A stretch of DNA of 64,000 bases from Actinomycetes bacterium (GTDB lineage Bacteria; Actinomycetota; Actinomycetes; Nanopelagicales; Nanopelagicaceae): NCBI GenBank assembly GCA_947383695.1, contig OX376642.1:620001-684000 (forward strand). The letters run 5' to 3'. Below the pieces are notes generated by a model. It had not been told where the DNA came from. It was given only the letters and a program-made list of their open reading frames with translations, and made no database searches. The first letter of the stretch is position 1; each line of letters opens with the position of its first letter. Of the stretch, positions 35,258-45,610 are shown in pieces. Position numbers and translations under genes: made by a program.

Positions 35258-35797
35258 ATGAGAGTTTTGGGTGTTGACCCAGGTCTGACTCGTTGCGGTG
35301 TCGGCATCGTTGAAGGCGCAGTGGGATCTCCAATCACCCTGGTTGAAGTTGGTGTCATTCTTACCCCGACTGATTCACCACTTGAGCAGCGATTATTGGA
35401 TCTTGATCAACAGTTATCGCAGTGGATCAATGTGTGGAAACCAGATGTCATCGCGGTAGAACGAGTTTTTTCACAACACAATGTTCGAACAGTTATGGGA
35501 ACAGGACAAGCTGCAGGTATTGCTTTGTTGTTAGCAGCTAAAGCCGGCATCCCAGTAATGATGCACACGCCATCTGAGGTGAAAGCATCTGTAACTGGAA
35601 GCGGTCGCGCCAATAAAGCACAAGTTGCACAGATGGTTCAAAAGATTTTGAATCTTGACAGCATTCCTAAACCAGTAGATGCAACCGATGCCTTAGCGCT
35701 AGCGATTTGTCATATTTGGCGAGGTGCAGGGACAACCCGACTTGCACAAGCTGCCGCTGCAGAACAATCCCGTATTAAGAAACTGAGATCTCGATGA
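35258..35797 (+). CDS. ruvC: Holliday junction resolvase RuvC
   Basis: 179-aa RNase H-fold endonuclease that cuts four-way junctions. Acidic active-site residues are in [10 protein letters not shown] (Asp7), IAVERVF (Glu) and [12 protein letters not shown] (two Asp). The ATG at 35258 with GAGGAG is preferred to the TTG at 35228. Overlaps ruvA by ATGA. Confidence 0.96.
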   Translation: MRVLGVDPGLTRCGVGIVEGAVGSPITLVEVGVILTPTDSPLEQRLLDLDQQLSQWINVWKPDVIAVERVFSQHNVRTVMGTGQAAGIALLLAAKAGIPVMMHTPSEVKASVTGSGRANKAQVAQMVQKILNLDSIPKPVDATDALALAICHIWRGAGTTRLAQAAAAEQSRIKKLRSR

Positions 35798-36408
35798 TCT
35801 CTTTACTCAGCGGAAATGTTCGATCAATTCAAAGTGATCGATTGGTGGTCGAAGTTGGGGGCTTTGGCCTAACTGTGTTGGTTACACCTTCAACAACAAC
35901 TCAAGTAAATCTTGGTTCGCAGATTCAGTTATTTACATCATTGGTAGTTCGAGAAGATTCCTTGACTCTCTTTGGCTTTGTGAACGAAGAGTCCCGATCA
36001 TTGTTTGAACTTGTACAAACGGTTTCGGGCATTGGACCAAAGGTTGCTCTTTCAATTCTTGGCGCATTAACCCCTGAAGATCTAGGCAGAGCGATCGCGC
36101 AGGAAGATATTGCAGCGATAGAAAAGGTACCTGGCATTGGTCGTAAAGGCGCCCAACGTTTAATCCTTGAACTCAAAGGAAAGTTGAGCGATCTTTCTCA
36201 CGCTCAGTTGTACAAGGGACATCAACCCGCCTGGAGAGAGCAGTTATCAAGTGCTTTAGTCTCACTTGGTTTTTCACCGAAAGAGTCAGATGGTGCGATC
36301 TCAAATGTTGTTGCAACACTTCAGTCAGATGGAGTCGACGCTTCTACCCTCGAATTAAGCGAGCTACTGAAACTGTCACTTGCTAGCGGAAAGAGTTCTC
36401 GTGGCTGA
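35794..36408 (+). CDS. ruvA: Holliday junction branch migration protein RuvA
   Basis: 204-aa junction-binding subunit. N-terminal OB domain (about 1-63), two helix-hairpin-helix motifs ([14 protein letters not shown] and [13 protein letters not shown]), and a C-terminal RuvB-binding domain. Overlaps ruvC and ruvB. Confidence 0.96.
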   Translation: MISLLSGNVRSIQSDRLVVEVGGFGLTVLVTPSTTTQVNLGSQIQLFTSLVVREDSLTLFGFVNEESRSLFELVQTVSGIGPKVALSILGALTPEDLGRAIAQEDIAAIEKVPGIGRKGAQRLILELKGKLSDLSHAQLYKGHQPAWREQLSSALVSLGFSPKESDGAISNVVATLQSDGVDASTLELSELLKLSLASGKSSRG

Positions 36409-37441
36409 TGACCGTTTAGTTACTCCGCAGATCAAGAATGAGGAGTCCGCTCTAGAACACGCCTTGCGTCCTCAATCTTTATCTGATTTTGTAGGTCAAC
36501 ATCGAGTACGCGAACAAATTGATGTACTACTAACTGCGGCGCGACATCGCAATGCTCCCGCCGATCACATCTTGCTATCTGGTCCGCCGGGATTAGGAAA
36601 GACAACCCTTGCATTAATTCTTGCTGGCGAGATGAATGCACCTATTCGCATCACTAGTGGTCCTGCAATAACGCATGCAGGAGATTTGGCGGCAATTCTT
36701 TCATCCTTGGTCGAAGGTGAGATTTTATTTTTGGATGAGATTCACCGATTGCCACGCCCTGCCGAAGAGTTGCTGTACTTGGCGATGGAGGATTTTCGGG
36801 TTGATGTCATTGTTGGAAAGGGTCCGGGAGCTACTGCAATTCCGTTACAACTTCCACATTTCACATTAGTTGGTGCAACAACCCGCGCCGGACTATTACC
36901 AAGTCCTTTGCGAGATCGTTTTGGTTTTACAGCACATCTAGATTTCTATAATGAAGAAGATATCGCTCATGTAATCACTCGAAGTGCAGAGCTTCTAAAG
37001 ATTTCAATTGATAAGGATGCGGTTGTAGAAGTCGCAGGCCGTTCTCGAGGAACACCGCGAATCGCAAATCGATTACTACGACGTGTTCGAGATTTCGCAC
37101 AGGTTCAAGGTCGTTCAACGATTTCTCTATCGGATGCACAAGCTGCACTAGAGATGTATGAGGTAGATGAACTAGGTCTAGATCGCCTTGATCGAGCTGT
37201 CCTTGTTGCCCTGATTGAGCGTTTCAACGGGGGACCGGTAGGCCTTTCTACTTTGGCAATCGCAGTGGGCGAGGAGGTCGAAACCGTTGAATCGGTAGCT
37301 GAGCCATTCCTCGTAAGAAATGGCTTCATGGCTCGTACGCCTCGTGGTCGAGTGGCAACTGCGCAGGGATGGCGCCATATAGGACGAACACCACCCGCTG
37401 AAATTGCCTCGCTTTTCGACTTACCCGCATCTGACGCCTAG
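36401..37441 (+). CDS. ruvB: Holliday junction branch migration ATPase RuvB
   Basis: 346-aa AAA+ motor. Walker [11 protein letters not shown], Walker [10 protein letters not shown], sensor GATTRAG, Arg-finger region LRDRFG, and a C-terminal winged helix (about 270-346). GTG at 36401, inside the ruvA tail and preceded by GGAAAGAG, is the better start than TTG 36380. The next gene, secD, begins 11 bp later, with no yajC between. Confidence 0.96.
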   Translation: MADDRLVTPQIKNEESALEHALRPQSLSDFVGQHRVREQIDVLLTAARHRNAPADHILLSGPPGLGKTTLALILAGEMNAPIRITSGPAITHAGDLAAILSSLVEGEILFLDEIHRLPRPAEELLYLAMEDFRVDVIVGKGPGATAIPLQLPHFTLVGATTRAGLLPSPLRDRFGFTAHLDFYNEEDIAHVITRSAELLKISIDKDAVVEVAGRSRGTPRIANRLLRRVRDFAQVQGRSTISLSDAQAALEMYEVDELGLDRLDRAVLVALIERFNGGPVGLSTLAIAVGEEVETVESVAEPFLVRNGFMARTPRGRVATAQGWRHIGRTPPAEIASLFDLPASDA

Positions 37442-37444
37442 ACT
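37439..37444 (+). promoter_or_regulatory. -10 element for secD-secF, possibly leaderless
   Basis: TAGACT overlapping the ruvB stop codon, 8 nt before the secD ATG. Confidence 0.35.
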
Positions 37445-37452
37445 CTGCGCCT

Positions 37453-38964
37453 ATGTCTACAACTAATAAGCCAATTAAGACGAGTTCCCGCCCAGCACGC
37501 ACATTGGCGATTCTCGCCCTTGTTCTCGTGGCTATGGCAAGCCTTGTCTTCATCCAAGGAGCTACCTCAGTTCGCTTAGGTCTTGATCTTCGCGGCGGTA
37601 CCTCTGTCACATTGCAACCACGAATTGCACCAGGAGATGAAGGAAAGGTTACGAGCGAAGCGATCGATCAGGCGGTTTCAATCATCCGTCAACGTGTTAA
37701 CTCACTCGGCGTTGCAGAATCAGAAGTAGCTGCACAAGGAAGTGGAACAAACCGTCAGATCGTTATCTCTGTTCCAGGAGATACTGGACGTCGCGTTGTG
37801 GAATTAGTTGGACAGACAGCTGAACTTCGATTCCGTCAGGTGCTTGCATCTGCTTCCGGAATTCCAGCAGCAGCCGATGCAGCAGCTACACCTGCAGCAG
37901 GAGTAAGTGCCGAGATCAATGCAAAGTTTGCAGCACTTGATTGCACAAAGGCAGAAAATCTTCAGGGAACAGGTGCGGATGCACCAACAGATACCTTGGT
38001 CGCATGTGATCGCGCTGGTGGAACTAAGTACATCCTTGCTCCCGCAGAAGTTCTCGGTCGTCAGATTTCAAAGGCATCTGCAGGTTTGGATACTCAAGCA
38101 GGTAGCAACTGGTTTGTAAGCCTTACCTTTAATAATGAAGGAACAACAGCTTTTGGTGCGCTAACCGCCCGTGTGACATCTCTTCCAGAACCTACAAATC
38201 AAGTTGCGATTGTTCTCGATGGTTTAGTTGTTTCGGCACCACGTATTACGGAAGCGATTCCATCAGGAAATGCACAGATCACCGGAAGCTTCACACAATT
38301 AGAGGCTCAAGATCTTGCAAATGTTTTGAAGTACGGAGCACTTCCTCTCGCATTTGATCGCGGAGAAGTGCAGCAGGTTTCACCAACTCTTGGTGCCGAT
38401 CAACTGAATGCGGGCTTGCTCGCAGGAGCCCTAGGTCTTCTCTTGGTTGTTATCTTCACCCTGCTGTACTACCGAGCATTAGGTTTTGTAACAGTTGGAT
38501 CATTGGCTATCGCCGGTGGCATGCTCTACCTGCTGTTCTTGCTACTTGGAGAGTGGATTGGTTTCACTTTAACCCTTGCTGGAATTGCGGGTGCGATCGT
38601 TGCGATCGGTGTAACCGCCGACTCATTCATTGTTTACTTTGAGCGTGTTCGAGATGAGATGCGTGAAGGTCGAACCCTTCGAACCGCTGCTGAAACTGGC
38701 TGGGTTCGTGCGCGTCGTACGATCTTGGTAGCTGACTTTGTATCTTTGATTGCAGCGGTTTTGTTGTACGTCTTCTCAGTAGGTGGAGTTCGCGGTTTCG
38801 CCTTCACACTTGGATTGACGACACTTATCGACTTAATCATTATCTTCTGGTTCACAAAGCCAGCGCTGGTCCTTGTTTCACGAAGTAAGTTCTTTAACTC
38901 AGGACATGCTCTCTCAGGTTTCTCTTCAAAGAGCCTGGGTATGTCCGTTGCGAAGGAGGCATAA
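37453..38964 (+). CDS. secD: Protein translocase subunit SecD
   Basis: 503-aa RND-type accessory subunit of the Sec translocon, using the proton gradient to finish protein export. One N-terminal helix, a large extracytoplasmic domain (about 45-320, starting GLDLRGGTSVTLQP), then five helices with GVTADSFIVYFERVRDE. An Ala/Thr-rich linker sits near 135-155. Pairs with secF 1 bp downstream. Confidence 0.95.
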   Translation: MSTTNKPIKTSSRPARTLAILALVLVAMASLVFIQGATSVRLGLDLRGGTSVTLQPRIAPGDEGKVTSEAIDQAVSIIRQRVNSLGVAESEVAAQGSGTNRQIVISVPGDTGRRVVELVGQTAELRFRQVLASASGIPAAADAAATPAAGVSAEINAKFAALDCTKAENLQGTGADAPTDTLVACDRAGGTKYILAPAEVLGRQISKASAGLDTQAGSNWFVSLTFNNEGTTAFGALTARVTSLPEPTNQVAIVLDGLVVSAPRITEAIPSGNAQITGSFTQLEAQDLANVLKYGALPLAFDRGEVQQVSPTLGADQLNAGLLAGALGLLLVVIFTLLYYRALGFVTVGSLAIAGGMLYLLFLLLGEWIGFTLTLAGIAGAIVAIGVTADSFIVYFERVRDEMREGRTLRTAAETGWVRARRTILVADFVSLIAAVLLYVFSVGGVRGFAFTLGLTTLIDLIIIFWFTKPALVLVSRSKFFNSGHALSGFSSKSLGMSVAKEA

Positions 38965-38965
38965 C

Positions 38966-40015
38966 ATGTCGAAGCTATCTGGACTAGGCGGCCGTTTATA
39001 TCGTGGAGAGACATCTGTTAACTTCATTGGACGTCGTCGTCGCTGGTACACAGTTTCAGCGGTTTTCGTTTTGCTTTCTATCGGCGCACTTGCTGTTCAA
39101 GGATTACATCTAGGAATTGAGTTCAAGGGTGGTTCATCTTTCACCGTAACAACGCAAAACCCTTCAGTAGCTGATGCTCGCGCAGCCGTTGATGAGGCTG
39201 GCGTTACAGGCGAAGCGATCATTCAGGTGCTGGGTGATAACAAGGTACGTGTCCAAACAGGCGCGCTTGAGACCGCTCAGAACAACGCGGTGCAAGATGC
39301 ATTGGCAGCAAAGTTTTCTGTAGCTGTTGGATCAATCGATACTCAAATCATTGGACCATCATGGGGTAAGGAAATTACCCGTAAGGCCTTGTATGGTCTT
39401 TTCGGATTCCTTCTCGTCGTAATGATCTATCTTGCAATGGCGCTTGAGCCAAAGATGGCCCTTGCTGCGATCGTTGCTGTTATTCACGATGTTTTCATCA
39501 CCGTGGGAATCTACGCATTGGTCGGCTTTGATGTTACGCCAGCGACCATTATTGGATTCTTAACCATTTTGGGCTACTCGCTCTATGACACGGTGGTGGT
39601 CTTCGACAAGGTTCGTGAAAATACAAAATCAATCACATCCTCTTCAACAAAGACTTACTCACAAGCGGTTAACCTTGCTGTGAATCAGACAATCGTTCGC
39701 TCAACAAATACATCAATCGTTGCATTGCTACCAGTTGCTTCAATTCTCTTTGTTGGAGCTGGATTGCTAGGTGCTGGAACCCTTAAGGATCTCTCACTCG
39801 CATTGTTCATCGGTTTGATTGTTGGAACGTACTCATCGATCTTTATCGCACCTCCTGTGCTTGCACAGCTTCGCGAAAAAGAGCCTGCAATGATGGCGCT
39901 AGCCAAGCGAGTTAATGCTCGCGGGGGAGCTTCATCTGAGGCAACATCTGCACCAGTAGCTGCGGTCAATGGTCGTGGGCCACGCAATCAACCAAAGCGC
40001 AAAGGTCGTAAGTAA
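38966..40015 (+). CDS. secF: Protein translocase subunit SecF
   Basis: 349-aa partner of SecD. N-terminal helix, extracytoplasmic P1-like domain starting GIEFKGGSSFTV, then helices with GYSLYDTVVVFDKVRENT, the SecF signature. The C-terminus is basic and low-complexity (RNQPKRKGRK). The ATG at 38966 has GAAGGAGG upstream within the secD tail; the longer in-frame start at 38873 lies inside secD. The apt gene that usually follows secF in actinobacteria is absent; rel comes directly next. Confidence 0.95.
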   Translation: MSKLSGLGGRLYRGETSVNFIGRRRRWYTVSAVFVLLSIGALAVQGLHLGIEFKGGSSFTVTTQNPSVADARAAVDEAGVTGEAIIQVLGDNKVRVQTGALETAQNNAVQDALAAKFSVAVGSIDTQIIGPSWGKEITRKALYGLFGFLLVVMIYLAMALEPKMALAAIVAVIHDVFITVGIYALVGFDVTPATIIGFLTILGYSLYDTVVVFDKVRENTKSITSSSTKTYSQAVNLAVNQTIVRSTNTSIVALLPVASILFVGAGLLGAGTLKDLSLALFIGLIVGTYSSIFIAPPVLAQLREKEPAMMALAKRVNARGGASSEATSAPVAAVNGRGPRNQPKRKGRK

Positions 40016-40023
40016 GGTCTTTT

Positions 40024-42186
40024 GTGGATACTTTGATAGCACCAGTAATTAGTGCTCTCAAAGAAAACCATGCCTCGGTCAATGGTGAAGAGGTTTCTCG
40101 TGCCTTTGAAGTTGCACGAGTTGCTCATGATGGTCAGCTTCGCAAATCTGGTGAAGCGTACATAACCCATCCCGTTGCAGTAGCAGAAATTCTTGCTCAT
40201 CTTGGTCTCAATCCTGCAACTATCATCGCTGCACTTTTGCATGACACAGTTGAAGATACTCAATACTCATTAACGCAGTTGCGTCTTGATTTTGGTGATG
40301 AGATTGCAGATCTAGTTGATGGTGTCACTAAGCTCGACAAATTGACCTATGGACCGACGGCAGAAGCTGAAACAGTCCGCAAGATGGTCATTGCTATGTC
40401 ACGCGATATTCGCGTCTTGGTTATTAAGTTAGCCGATCGTCTGCATAACGCACGTACCTGGAAATTTGTTTCGCCAGAGAGTGCGGCACGTAAAGCCCGT
40501 GAAACACTTGATATCTACGCACCTTTGGCCCATCGACTTGGCATGAACGCCCTTAAGTGGGAGCTAGAGGATCTTTCATTTGAGGTCCTGGAACCTAAAA
40601 AGTTTGAAGAAATCTCTCGTTTAGTTGCAGAACGTTCACCATCTCGCGACAAATTAACTGAAGAAGTCATTGGGCTAGTTAAAGAGGATTTAGCGCGTGA
40701 TCAGATTGATTCAACTGTAACCGGTCGCAAAAAGCATTTCTTCTCTGTCTATCAAAAGATGGTTGTTCGTGGGCGAGAGTTCAATGACATCTACGATTTA
40801 GTAGGCATCAGAGTTTTAGTTAACGATGTAAGAGACTGCTACGCCGTGCTGGGATCTATTCACGCTCGCTGGAGTCCGGTGCCGGGACGTTTTAAAGATT
40901 ACATCGCAATGCCAAAGTTCAATCTGTATCAATCTCTGCACACCACCGTAATCGGACCTACTGGTAAAGCGATTGAGATTCAAATCCGAACTTATGACAT
41001 GCATGCTCGCGCAGAATTTGGTATCGCCGCTCATTGGAAGTACAAGCAAGGGCCTGAAAACAACGAATCCTCACCAGAGATGTTGTGGCTTCGCCAATTG
41101 CACGAGTGGCAAAAGGAGACTGAAGATCCATCAGAGTTCCTGGAAGCGTTGCGTTTTGATTTAGGTTCTCCTGAAGTTTTTGTCTTCACGCCGAAAGGAA
41201 GCGTTGTTGCTCTGCCTGGTGGCTCAACACCGGTTGACTTTGCCTTCTCTGTTCACACAGATGTTGGTTTGCGTTGTGCTGGAGCAAAGGTCAATGGACG
41301 GTTAGTTCCACTTGAATCTCGACTCAATAACGGTGATGTTGTCGAGATCGTCACCAACAAGAGCGAATCTGCAGGCCCAAGTCGGGATTGGCTTAACTTT
41401 GTTAAGAGCCCACGTGCACGTTCGAAGATTAAGGCGTGGTTTAGCAAGGAACGTCGTGAAGAAGCTATTGATGCAGGGCGTGAATCGATTGCTCGTCAGA
41501 TGCGTAAAGCTGGTTTGCCGCTGCAAAAAATCTTTGCGGGTCAGTCTCTTCTCGAGTTAGCCCATGATCTTCGTTATTCAGATATCGAAGGATTGTATTC
41601 AGCGGTGGGGGATGGCCATGTCTCGGCTGCATCCATCATCGACAAGTTGGTTGCTTCACTTGGTGCAGAAGATTCACATCCTGAACCTACGATGGATGTT
41701 TTACCCAACCGAGCTCCCACAACGCGACGTTCAAGTAATGCTGTTGATGTCGAGGGCACAGATGATGTACTGGTGAAGCTTGCTCGTTGTTGCACGCCTG
41801 TTCCAGGAGATTCCATTATGGGTTTCATTACAAAGGGCAGTGGCGTATCAATTCACCGTTCAGATTGCACCAATGCATCAGATCTTCAAAAGCATCAAGC
41901 AGATCGTGTGGTTAATGTGAAGTGGCGTACCGGTGCAGCCTCGATCTTCCTGGTGAACATTCAAGTTGAAGCGCTGGATCGCGCATCGCTATTGGCCGAT
42001 GTAACTCGTACCTTGTCAGAACAACATGTAAATATTCTTAGCGCTGCGGTAAGCACATCAAAGGATCGCACCGCATTTTCACGATTTACCTTTGAGATGG
42101 CAGATGCCACACATCTTGACGCGGTTTTAGCAGCGGTAAGAAGTATTGAAGGTGTTTACGATGTTTACAGAACCACGAACAACTAA
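40024..42186 (+). CDS. rel: Bifunctional (p)ppGpp synthetase/hydrolase (Rel)
   Basis: 720-aa RSH protein controlling the stringent response. Domains in order: HD hydrolase (about 30-190; AALLHDTVEDT, VIKLADRLHNART intact, so hydrolase likely active), synthetase (about 235-350; FKDYIAMPKFNLYQSLHT, EIQIRTYDMH), TGS (about 390-450; VFVFTPKGSVVALPGG), helical region with the conserved RCCTPVPGD, and C-terminal ACT (about 640-720). GTG start at 40024 with AAGGT 5 nt upstream. The 3' end lies in a hairpin shared with the convergent DUF349 gene. Confidence 0.95.
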   Translation: MDTLIAPVISALKENHASVNGEEVSRAFEVARVAHDGQLRKSGEAYITHPVAVAEILAHLGLNPATIIAALLHDTVEDTQYSLTQLRLDFGDEIADLVDGVTKLDKLTYGPTAEAETVRKMVIAMSRDIRVLVIKLADRLHNARTWKFVSPESAARKARETLDIYAPLAHRLGMNALKWELEDLSFEVLEPKKFEEISRLVAERSPSRDKLTEEVIGLVKEDLARDQIDSTVTGRKKHFFSVYQKMVVRGREFNDIYDLVGIRVLVNDVRDCYAVLGSIHARWSPVPGRFKDYIAMPKFNLYQSLHTTVIGPTGKAIEIQIRTYDMHARAEFGIAAHWKYKQGPENNESSPEMLWLRQLHEWQKETEDPSEFLEALRFDLGSPEVFVFTPKGSVVALPGGSTPVDFAFSVHTDVGLRCAGAKVNGRLVPLESRLNNGDVVEIVTNKSESAGPSRDWLNFVKSPRARSKIKAWFSKERREEAIDAGRESIARQMRKAGLPLQKIFAGQSLLELAHDLRYSDIEGLYSAVGDGHVSAASIIDKLVASLGAEDSHPEPTMDVLPNRAPTTRRSSNAVDVEGTDDVLVKLARCCTPVPGDSIMGFITKGSGVSIHRSDCTNASDLQKHQADRVVNVKWRTGAASIFLVNIQVEALDRASLLADVTRTLSEQHVNILSAAVSTSKDRTAFSRFTFEMADATHLDAVLAAVRSIEGVYDVYRTTNN

Positions 42187-42203
42187 TACATAAGTATTAG
42201 TTG
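42180..42203. terminator. Bidirectional hairpin containing both convergent stop codons
   Basis: CAACTAATAC-ataa-GTATTAGTTG, perfect 10-bp arms with a 4-nt loop. The rel stop TAA (42184-42186) lies in one arm and the DUF349 stop (42197-42199, minus strand) in the other. The stem is AT-rich and no long U-tract follows, so strength is uncertain. Confidence 0.55.
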
Positions 42204-43495
42204 AACTCTGCAAGACCCTTTTCCGCCTCAGCTAGCCACACCTTACGTGCCACAGCAGACTCAGATGCCTCAGCTGCCTTCTTGGTGTTACCGCTAGCAG
42301 CAAACTTTGCAGCTGCCTTTTCATAATTAGCAATTGACTCAGTTAATTGAGCAACAACCTCTTGAGCACGCTTCTTAGCTGCTGGATCGGTCTTGCGCCA
42401 AATTTCTGCTTCAGCCTCTTTGATCGCTGACTCAACTGCGGCAACTCGTGCATCCAATGATGCGCGCTTATCGCGGTGGGTCATTCCGATTTTTTCCCAT
42501 GAACGAAGGTGCTCATTAAGCGCCTTGCGCGCCTCTTTCACATCTGAGATTGGCAGAAGTGCTTCAATCAATGGCAGCAACTCTTCACGCTTAGCAAGGT
42601 TTGCAGCCATAGTGACATCGCGCTTTTCGAGATCTGCATTCTTAGCGGTAAAGAATTGATCCTGCGCAGCTTTAAAACGCGCCCACAACTTGGCATCATC
42701 ATTTTTCTTTCCACGACCAGCAGCTTTCCACTGATCCATGAGAACTTTGTAGCGCTTAGCTGTTGGAACCCACTCAGTAGATGTCGCTAACTTTTCAGCT
42801 TCTTCGACAATCTTCTTCTTCGCATCTGCAACTACTGATTGTGTTGCTTCAAGGGATGCAAAGTGTGTACGACGGCGCTTATCAAACTTGTTACGAGATG
42901 AAGAGAAACGCTTCCAGAGATCAGCATCTGCCTTCTTCTCTAGTCGAGGAGCTGCCTTCCACTCATCAAGCAGAACCTTGAGGCGATCTCCAGTTGCTTT
43001 CCAGCTTTCTGACAAAGCAAGGCTTTCAGCTTCAGCAACAATCTTTTCCTTTTCAACTAAAATCTGTTCACGACGTGCAGCCTTTGCTGCTGTTTCAGCG
43101 GCCTTCTTAGCCTCATACGCCTCACGATGACCTTCGATGAGCGGTTCGATCTGTTCAACAGATGCAGCTAATGCATCGAGATCGCCAACACCGTTGAGCT
43201 CCTTAACCTGATCGCGAAGCTTCTTGACTGCAGCATATGCATCAGATGGAACCATTGCGCCGCTCTTAATACGTGCCGCAAGCAATGCGACCTCAGCTGC
43301 TAGTACCTCAAATTTGCGAACGAAGTACGCGAGCGCTTCTTCTGCACTCTTACCTGGATATGAACCGACCGCTTTTTCTCCATGAGAAGTGCGAACATAA
43401 ACTGTTCCATCTTCTGCAACTCGACCAAAGGCTGAAGGATCTCCGATTAACGCACTTGCAGCGCTAGCCTGGTGTGGGAAATTCATATCTGTCAT
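42197..43495 (-). CDS. DUF349 repeat protein
   Basis: 432-aa, highly charged, almost wholly helical protein with a short N-terminal domain (residues 1-60, PSAFGRVAEDGTVYVRT) and about three DUF349 repeats. The repeats show the recurring pattern W-K-x-A-x-R/K...LWxRF (for example EWKAAPRLEKKADADLWKRF and QWKAAGRGKKNDDAKLWARF). Actinobacteria carry such a protein beside rel; function is unknown, with a nucleic-acid or ribosome link often suggested. AAGGA lies upstream of the ATG at 43495. Confidence 0.88.
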   Translation of the reverse strand: MTDMNFPHQASAASALIGDPSAFGRVAEDGTVYVRTSHGEKAVGSYPGKSAEEALAYFVRKFEVLAAEVALLAARIKSGAMVPSDAYAAVKKLRDQVKELNGVGDLDALAASVEQIEPLIEGHREAYEAKKAAETAAKAARREQILVEKEKIVAEAESLALSESWKATGDRLKVLLDEWKAAPRLEKKADADLWKRFSSSRNKFDKRRRTHFASLEATQSVVADAKKKIVEEAEKLATSTEWVPTAKRYKVLMDQWKAAGRGKKNDDAKLWARFKAAQDQFFTAKNADLEKRDVTMAANLAKREELLPLIEALLPISDVKEARKALNEHLRSWEKIGMTHRDKRASLDARVAAVESAIKEAEAEIWRKTDPAAKKRAQEVVAQLTESIANYEKAAAKFAASGNTKKAAEASESAVARKVWLAEAEKGLAEFN

Positions 43496-43555
43496 GAGAG
43501 TGATCCTTTCAGCGCGTTACCTTTATGTAAGGCTCGCTATGTGGTGGGTGCGATG

Positions 43556-43581
43556 CTTAGAAGATTTGAGCCCTCTAAGCG
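43556..43581. repeat. Inverted repeat in the DUF349/MBL divergent region
   Basis: GCTTAGA and TCTAAGC, perfect 7-bp arms separated by 12 bp, within the 155-bp gap between the two divergent genes. Candidate operator; could also form a weak hairpin. The rest of this gap shows only possible -10 boxes such as TACCCT near 43612 and AATAAT at 43647-43652. Confidence 0.4.
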
Positions 43582-43650
43582 TGGGTCGAGTGTGGATTGG
43601 TATGGCAAAAGGTACCCTGTCCCATGGTGTGAGCGTCAATCGCGCCAATA

Positions 43651-44340
43651 ATGAGCGTGAATGAGGGGGTGAAGAGTTTGCTAATCGACTCTTTTGCCGC
43701 CCCAATGTTCGCTACCAACTGTTGGGTCCTGGCACCTAGCGCCGGGAGCGAGTGCGTCGTTATCGATCCGGGCATGCCAGATGTGAGTTCGCAGTTAGAT
43801 GAAATCCTCCAACGCCATAAGTTAAAACCTGTTGCGATCATCGCAACCCACGGACATTTAGATCACACCTTTTCTATCCAACCTATCGCCGATGGTTATT
43901 CGATTCCGGCCTACATTCATAGCGAGGATCGGGCATTTCTGGCTGCCCCTGAAAAACTTCATGGCGAAGAGTTTGTCGCAACTCTTTCAGGGATGAACTT
44001 TGTTGAACCAGCGCAGGTTCGAGAGCTGCGCAATGGAGATCTCATCGATTTAGTGGGTCTTTCCTTTAAGGCTATTCACGCACCAGGCCACACGCGAGGA
44101 TCATTAATGTTTGAGGTCTCTGATGAGGTATTGATCAGCGGGGATGTGCTCTTTGCTGGTTCGATTGGTCGTACAGATCTACCAACAGGATCGGCTACAG
44201 ATATGGAGGAGACATTGCGTAAGAAAGTTGTGCCCTTGTCTGACCATCTTCAGGTTTTGCCAGGCCATGGCCCTGAAACATCAATGGCCCATGAAAAGAA
44301 GAACAATCCGTACCTGAAGAGTTTGGTAGGTCGATACTGA
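43651..44340 (+). CDS. MBL-fold metallo-hydrolase (glyoxalase II-like)
   Basis: 229-aa metallo-beta-lactamase-fold enzyme. Metal ligands: THGHLDHTF, the His in APGHTRGS, the Asp in [10 protein letters not shown], and the His in LPGHGPET. The same gene precedes hisS in Mycobacterium and Streptomyces and is usually annotated hydroxyacylglutathione hydrolase-like; the substrate is uncertain because actinobacteria lack glutathione. The true start may be TTG 43678, which has GAGGGGG at good spacing and gives a family-like MLIDSF N-terminus. Overlaps hisS (TGATG). Confidence 0.85.
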   Translation: MSVNEGVKSLLIDSFAAPMFATNCWVLAPSAGSECVVIDPGMPDVSSQLDEILQRHKLKPVAIIATHGHLDHTFSIQPIADGYSIPAYIHSEDRAFLAAPEKLHGEEFVATLSGMNFVEPAQVRELRNGDLIDLVGLSFKAIHAPGHTRGSLMFEVSDEVLISGDVLFAGSIGRTDLPTGSATDMEETLRKKVVPLSDHLQVLPGHGPETSMAHEKKNNPYLKSLVGRY

Positions 44341-45596
44341 TGTCACAGCAGAAAATTGCCGCACCTAAGGGAGTAAGTGAGTACACGCCGCCACGTTCTA
44401 GCGCCTTTGACCATGTTCGCAACTGTTTGATTGCACCAGCAAGTAAAGCTGGTTACCAGTTAATCGAACTTCCAGTTTTTGAGGACACCGAACTTTTCAA
44501 ACGTGGTGTTGGTGAATCCACCGATGTTGTTTCAAAAGAGATGTATACCTTTGAAGATCGCGGTGGAAGATCTATCACCTTGCGTCCTGAAGGAACAGCG
44601 GGAGTAATGCGTTCTGTGATTGAGCATGGATTAGATCGTGGACAACTTCCAGTAAAGGTCTGGTACTCCGGACAATTTTTCCGAGCAGAGCGTCCGCAAG
44701 CTGGTCGATACCGTCAGTTCTATCAAGTCGGCATCGAAGCGATCGGTTTAGATGATCCAGCAATTGATGCAGAGGTAATTGCCATTGCAGATGCGGGGTT
44801 TAAGGCGCTGGGGTTAAAACAGTATCGACTGGAGCTCACCTCATTAGGAGATGCTCAATCACGAACTGCGCACAAAGTTGATCTTTTGAAGTTTATTGCA
44901 ACCTTGCAATTGGATGAGGCGACTGCTGCACGTGCTGCAATTAATCCATTGCGCCTATTTGATGATAAACGTGATGAGATGAAAAAGGCGATGGCCGATG
45001 CGCCCTTACTAGTTAATTACTTAAGCGATTCATCCCGCGAACATTTTGAAACAGTAACCAAGTACTTGGATGCACTTGGTATTTCATATCAACTCAACCC
45101 ACGCATGGTTCGCGGGTTGGATTACTACACAGGTACAACCTTTGAATTTGTTCATGATTTGCTTGGTGCTCAATCTGGAATTGGTGGCGGCGGTCGCTAC
45201 GACGGATTAATGGAGCAACTGGGTGGGCAATCCCTGTCAGGAATAGGTTTTGGTTTAGGTGTCGACAGAGCTTTGTTAGCAGCTGAAGCTGAAGGTGTTA
45301 TTGGTCAGGAAGCATTCGTATCTGATCTTTTCATTATTCCTTTAGGCGAGGGCGCAAAGCTTCAGGCGTTAACACTCGCACATGATCTTCGTTGCAAAGG
45401 AGTTCGGGTCGAGATCGCTTTTGGTGATCGCGCTCTCAAGGGGGCCATGAAGGGTGCGGACAAGAGCGGTGCGACATATGTCATCGTCCTAGGAGAATCT
45501 GAGATTTCAAGCGGAACAGTTGAGTTAAAAGAGATGAAATCCGGCGCCTCAACCTCCGTTAAGATTGACTCATTGTTCGAAGCTCTCAATAAATAG
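44340..45596 (+). CDS. hisS: Histidyl-tRNA synthetase
   Basis: 418-aa class II synthetase. Motif 2 around [22 protein letters not shown], the histidine-binding loops [12 protein letters not shown] and GGGGRYDGL, motif 3 [11 protein letters not shown], and a C-terminal anticodon-binding domain (about 325-418). Starts in overlap with the MBL gene stop. Confidence 0.96.
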   Translation: MSQQKIAAPKGVSEYTPPRSSAFDHVRNCLIAPASKAGYQLIELPVFEDTELFKRGVGESTDVVSKEMYTFEDRGGRSITLRPEGTAGVMRSVIEHGLDRGQLPVKVWYSGQFFRAERPQAGRYRQFYQVGIEAIGLDDPAIDAEVIAIADAGFKALGLKQYRLELTSLGDAQSRTAHKVDLLKFIATLQLDEATAARAAINPLRLFDDKRDEMKKAMADAPLLVNYLSDSSREHFETVTKYLDALGISYQLNPRMVRGLDYYTGTTFEFVHDLLGAQSGIGGGGRYDGLMEQLGGQSLSGIGFGLGVDRALLAAEAEGVIGQEAFVSDLFIIPLGEGAKLQALTLAHDLRCKGVRVEIAFGDRALKGAMKGADKSGATYVIVLGESEISSGTVELKEMKSGASTSVKIDSLFEALNK

Positions 45597-45610
45597 AATT
45601 AGGAATCACA

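Noticed and set aside
38873-38965. N-terminal extension of secF
   Set aside because: Out-of-frame overlap with the conserved secD C-terminus; a strong Shine-Dalgarno precedes the ATG at 38966.
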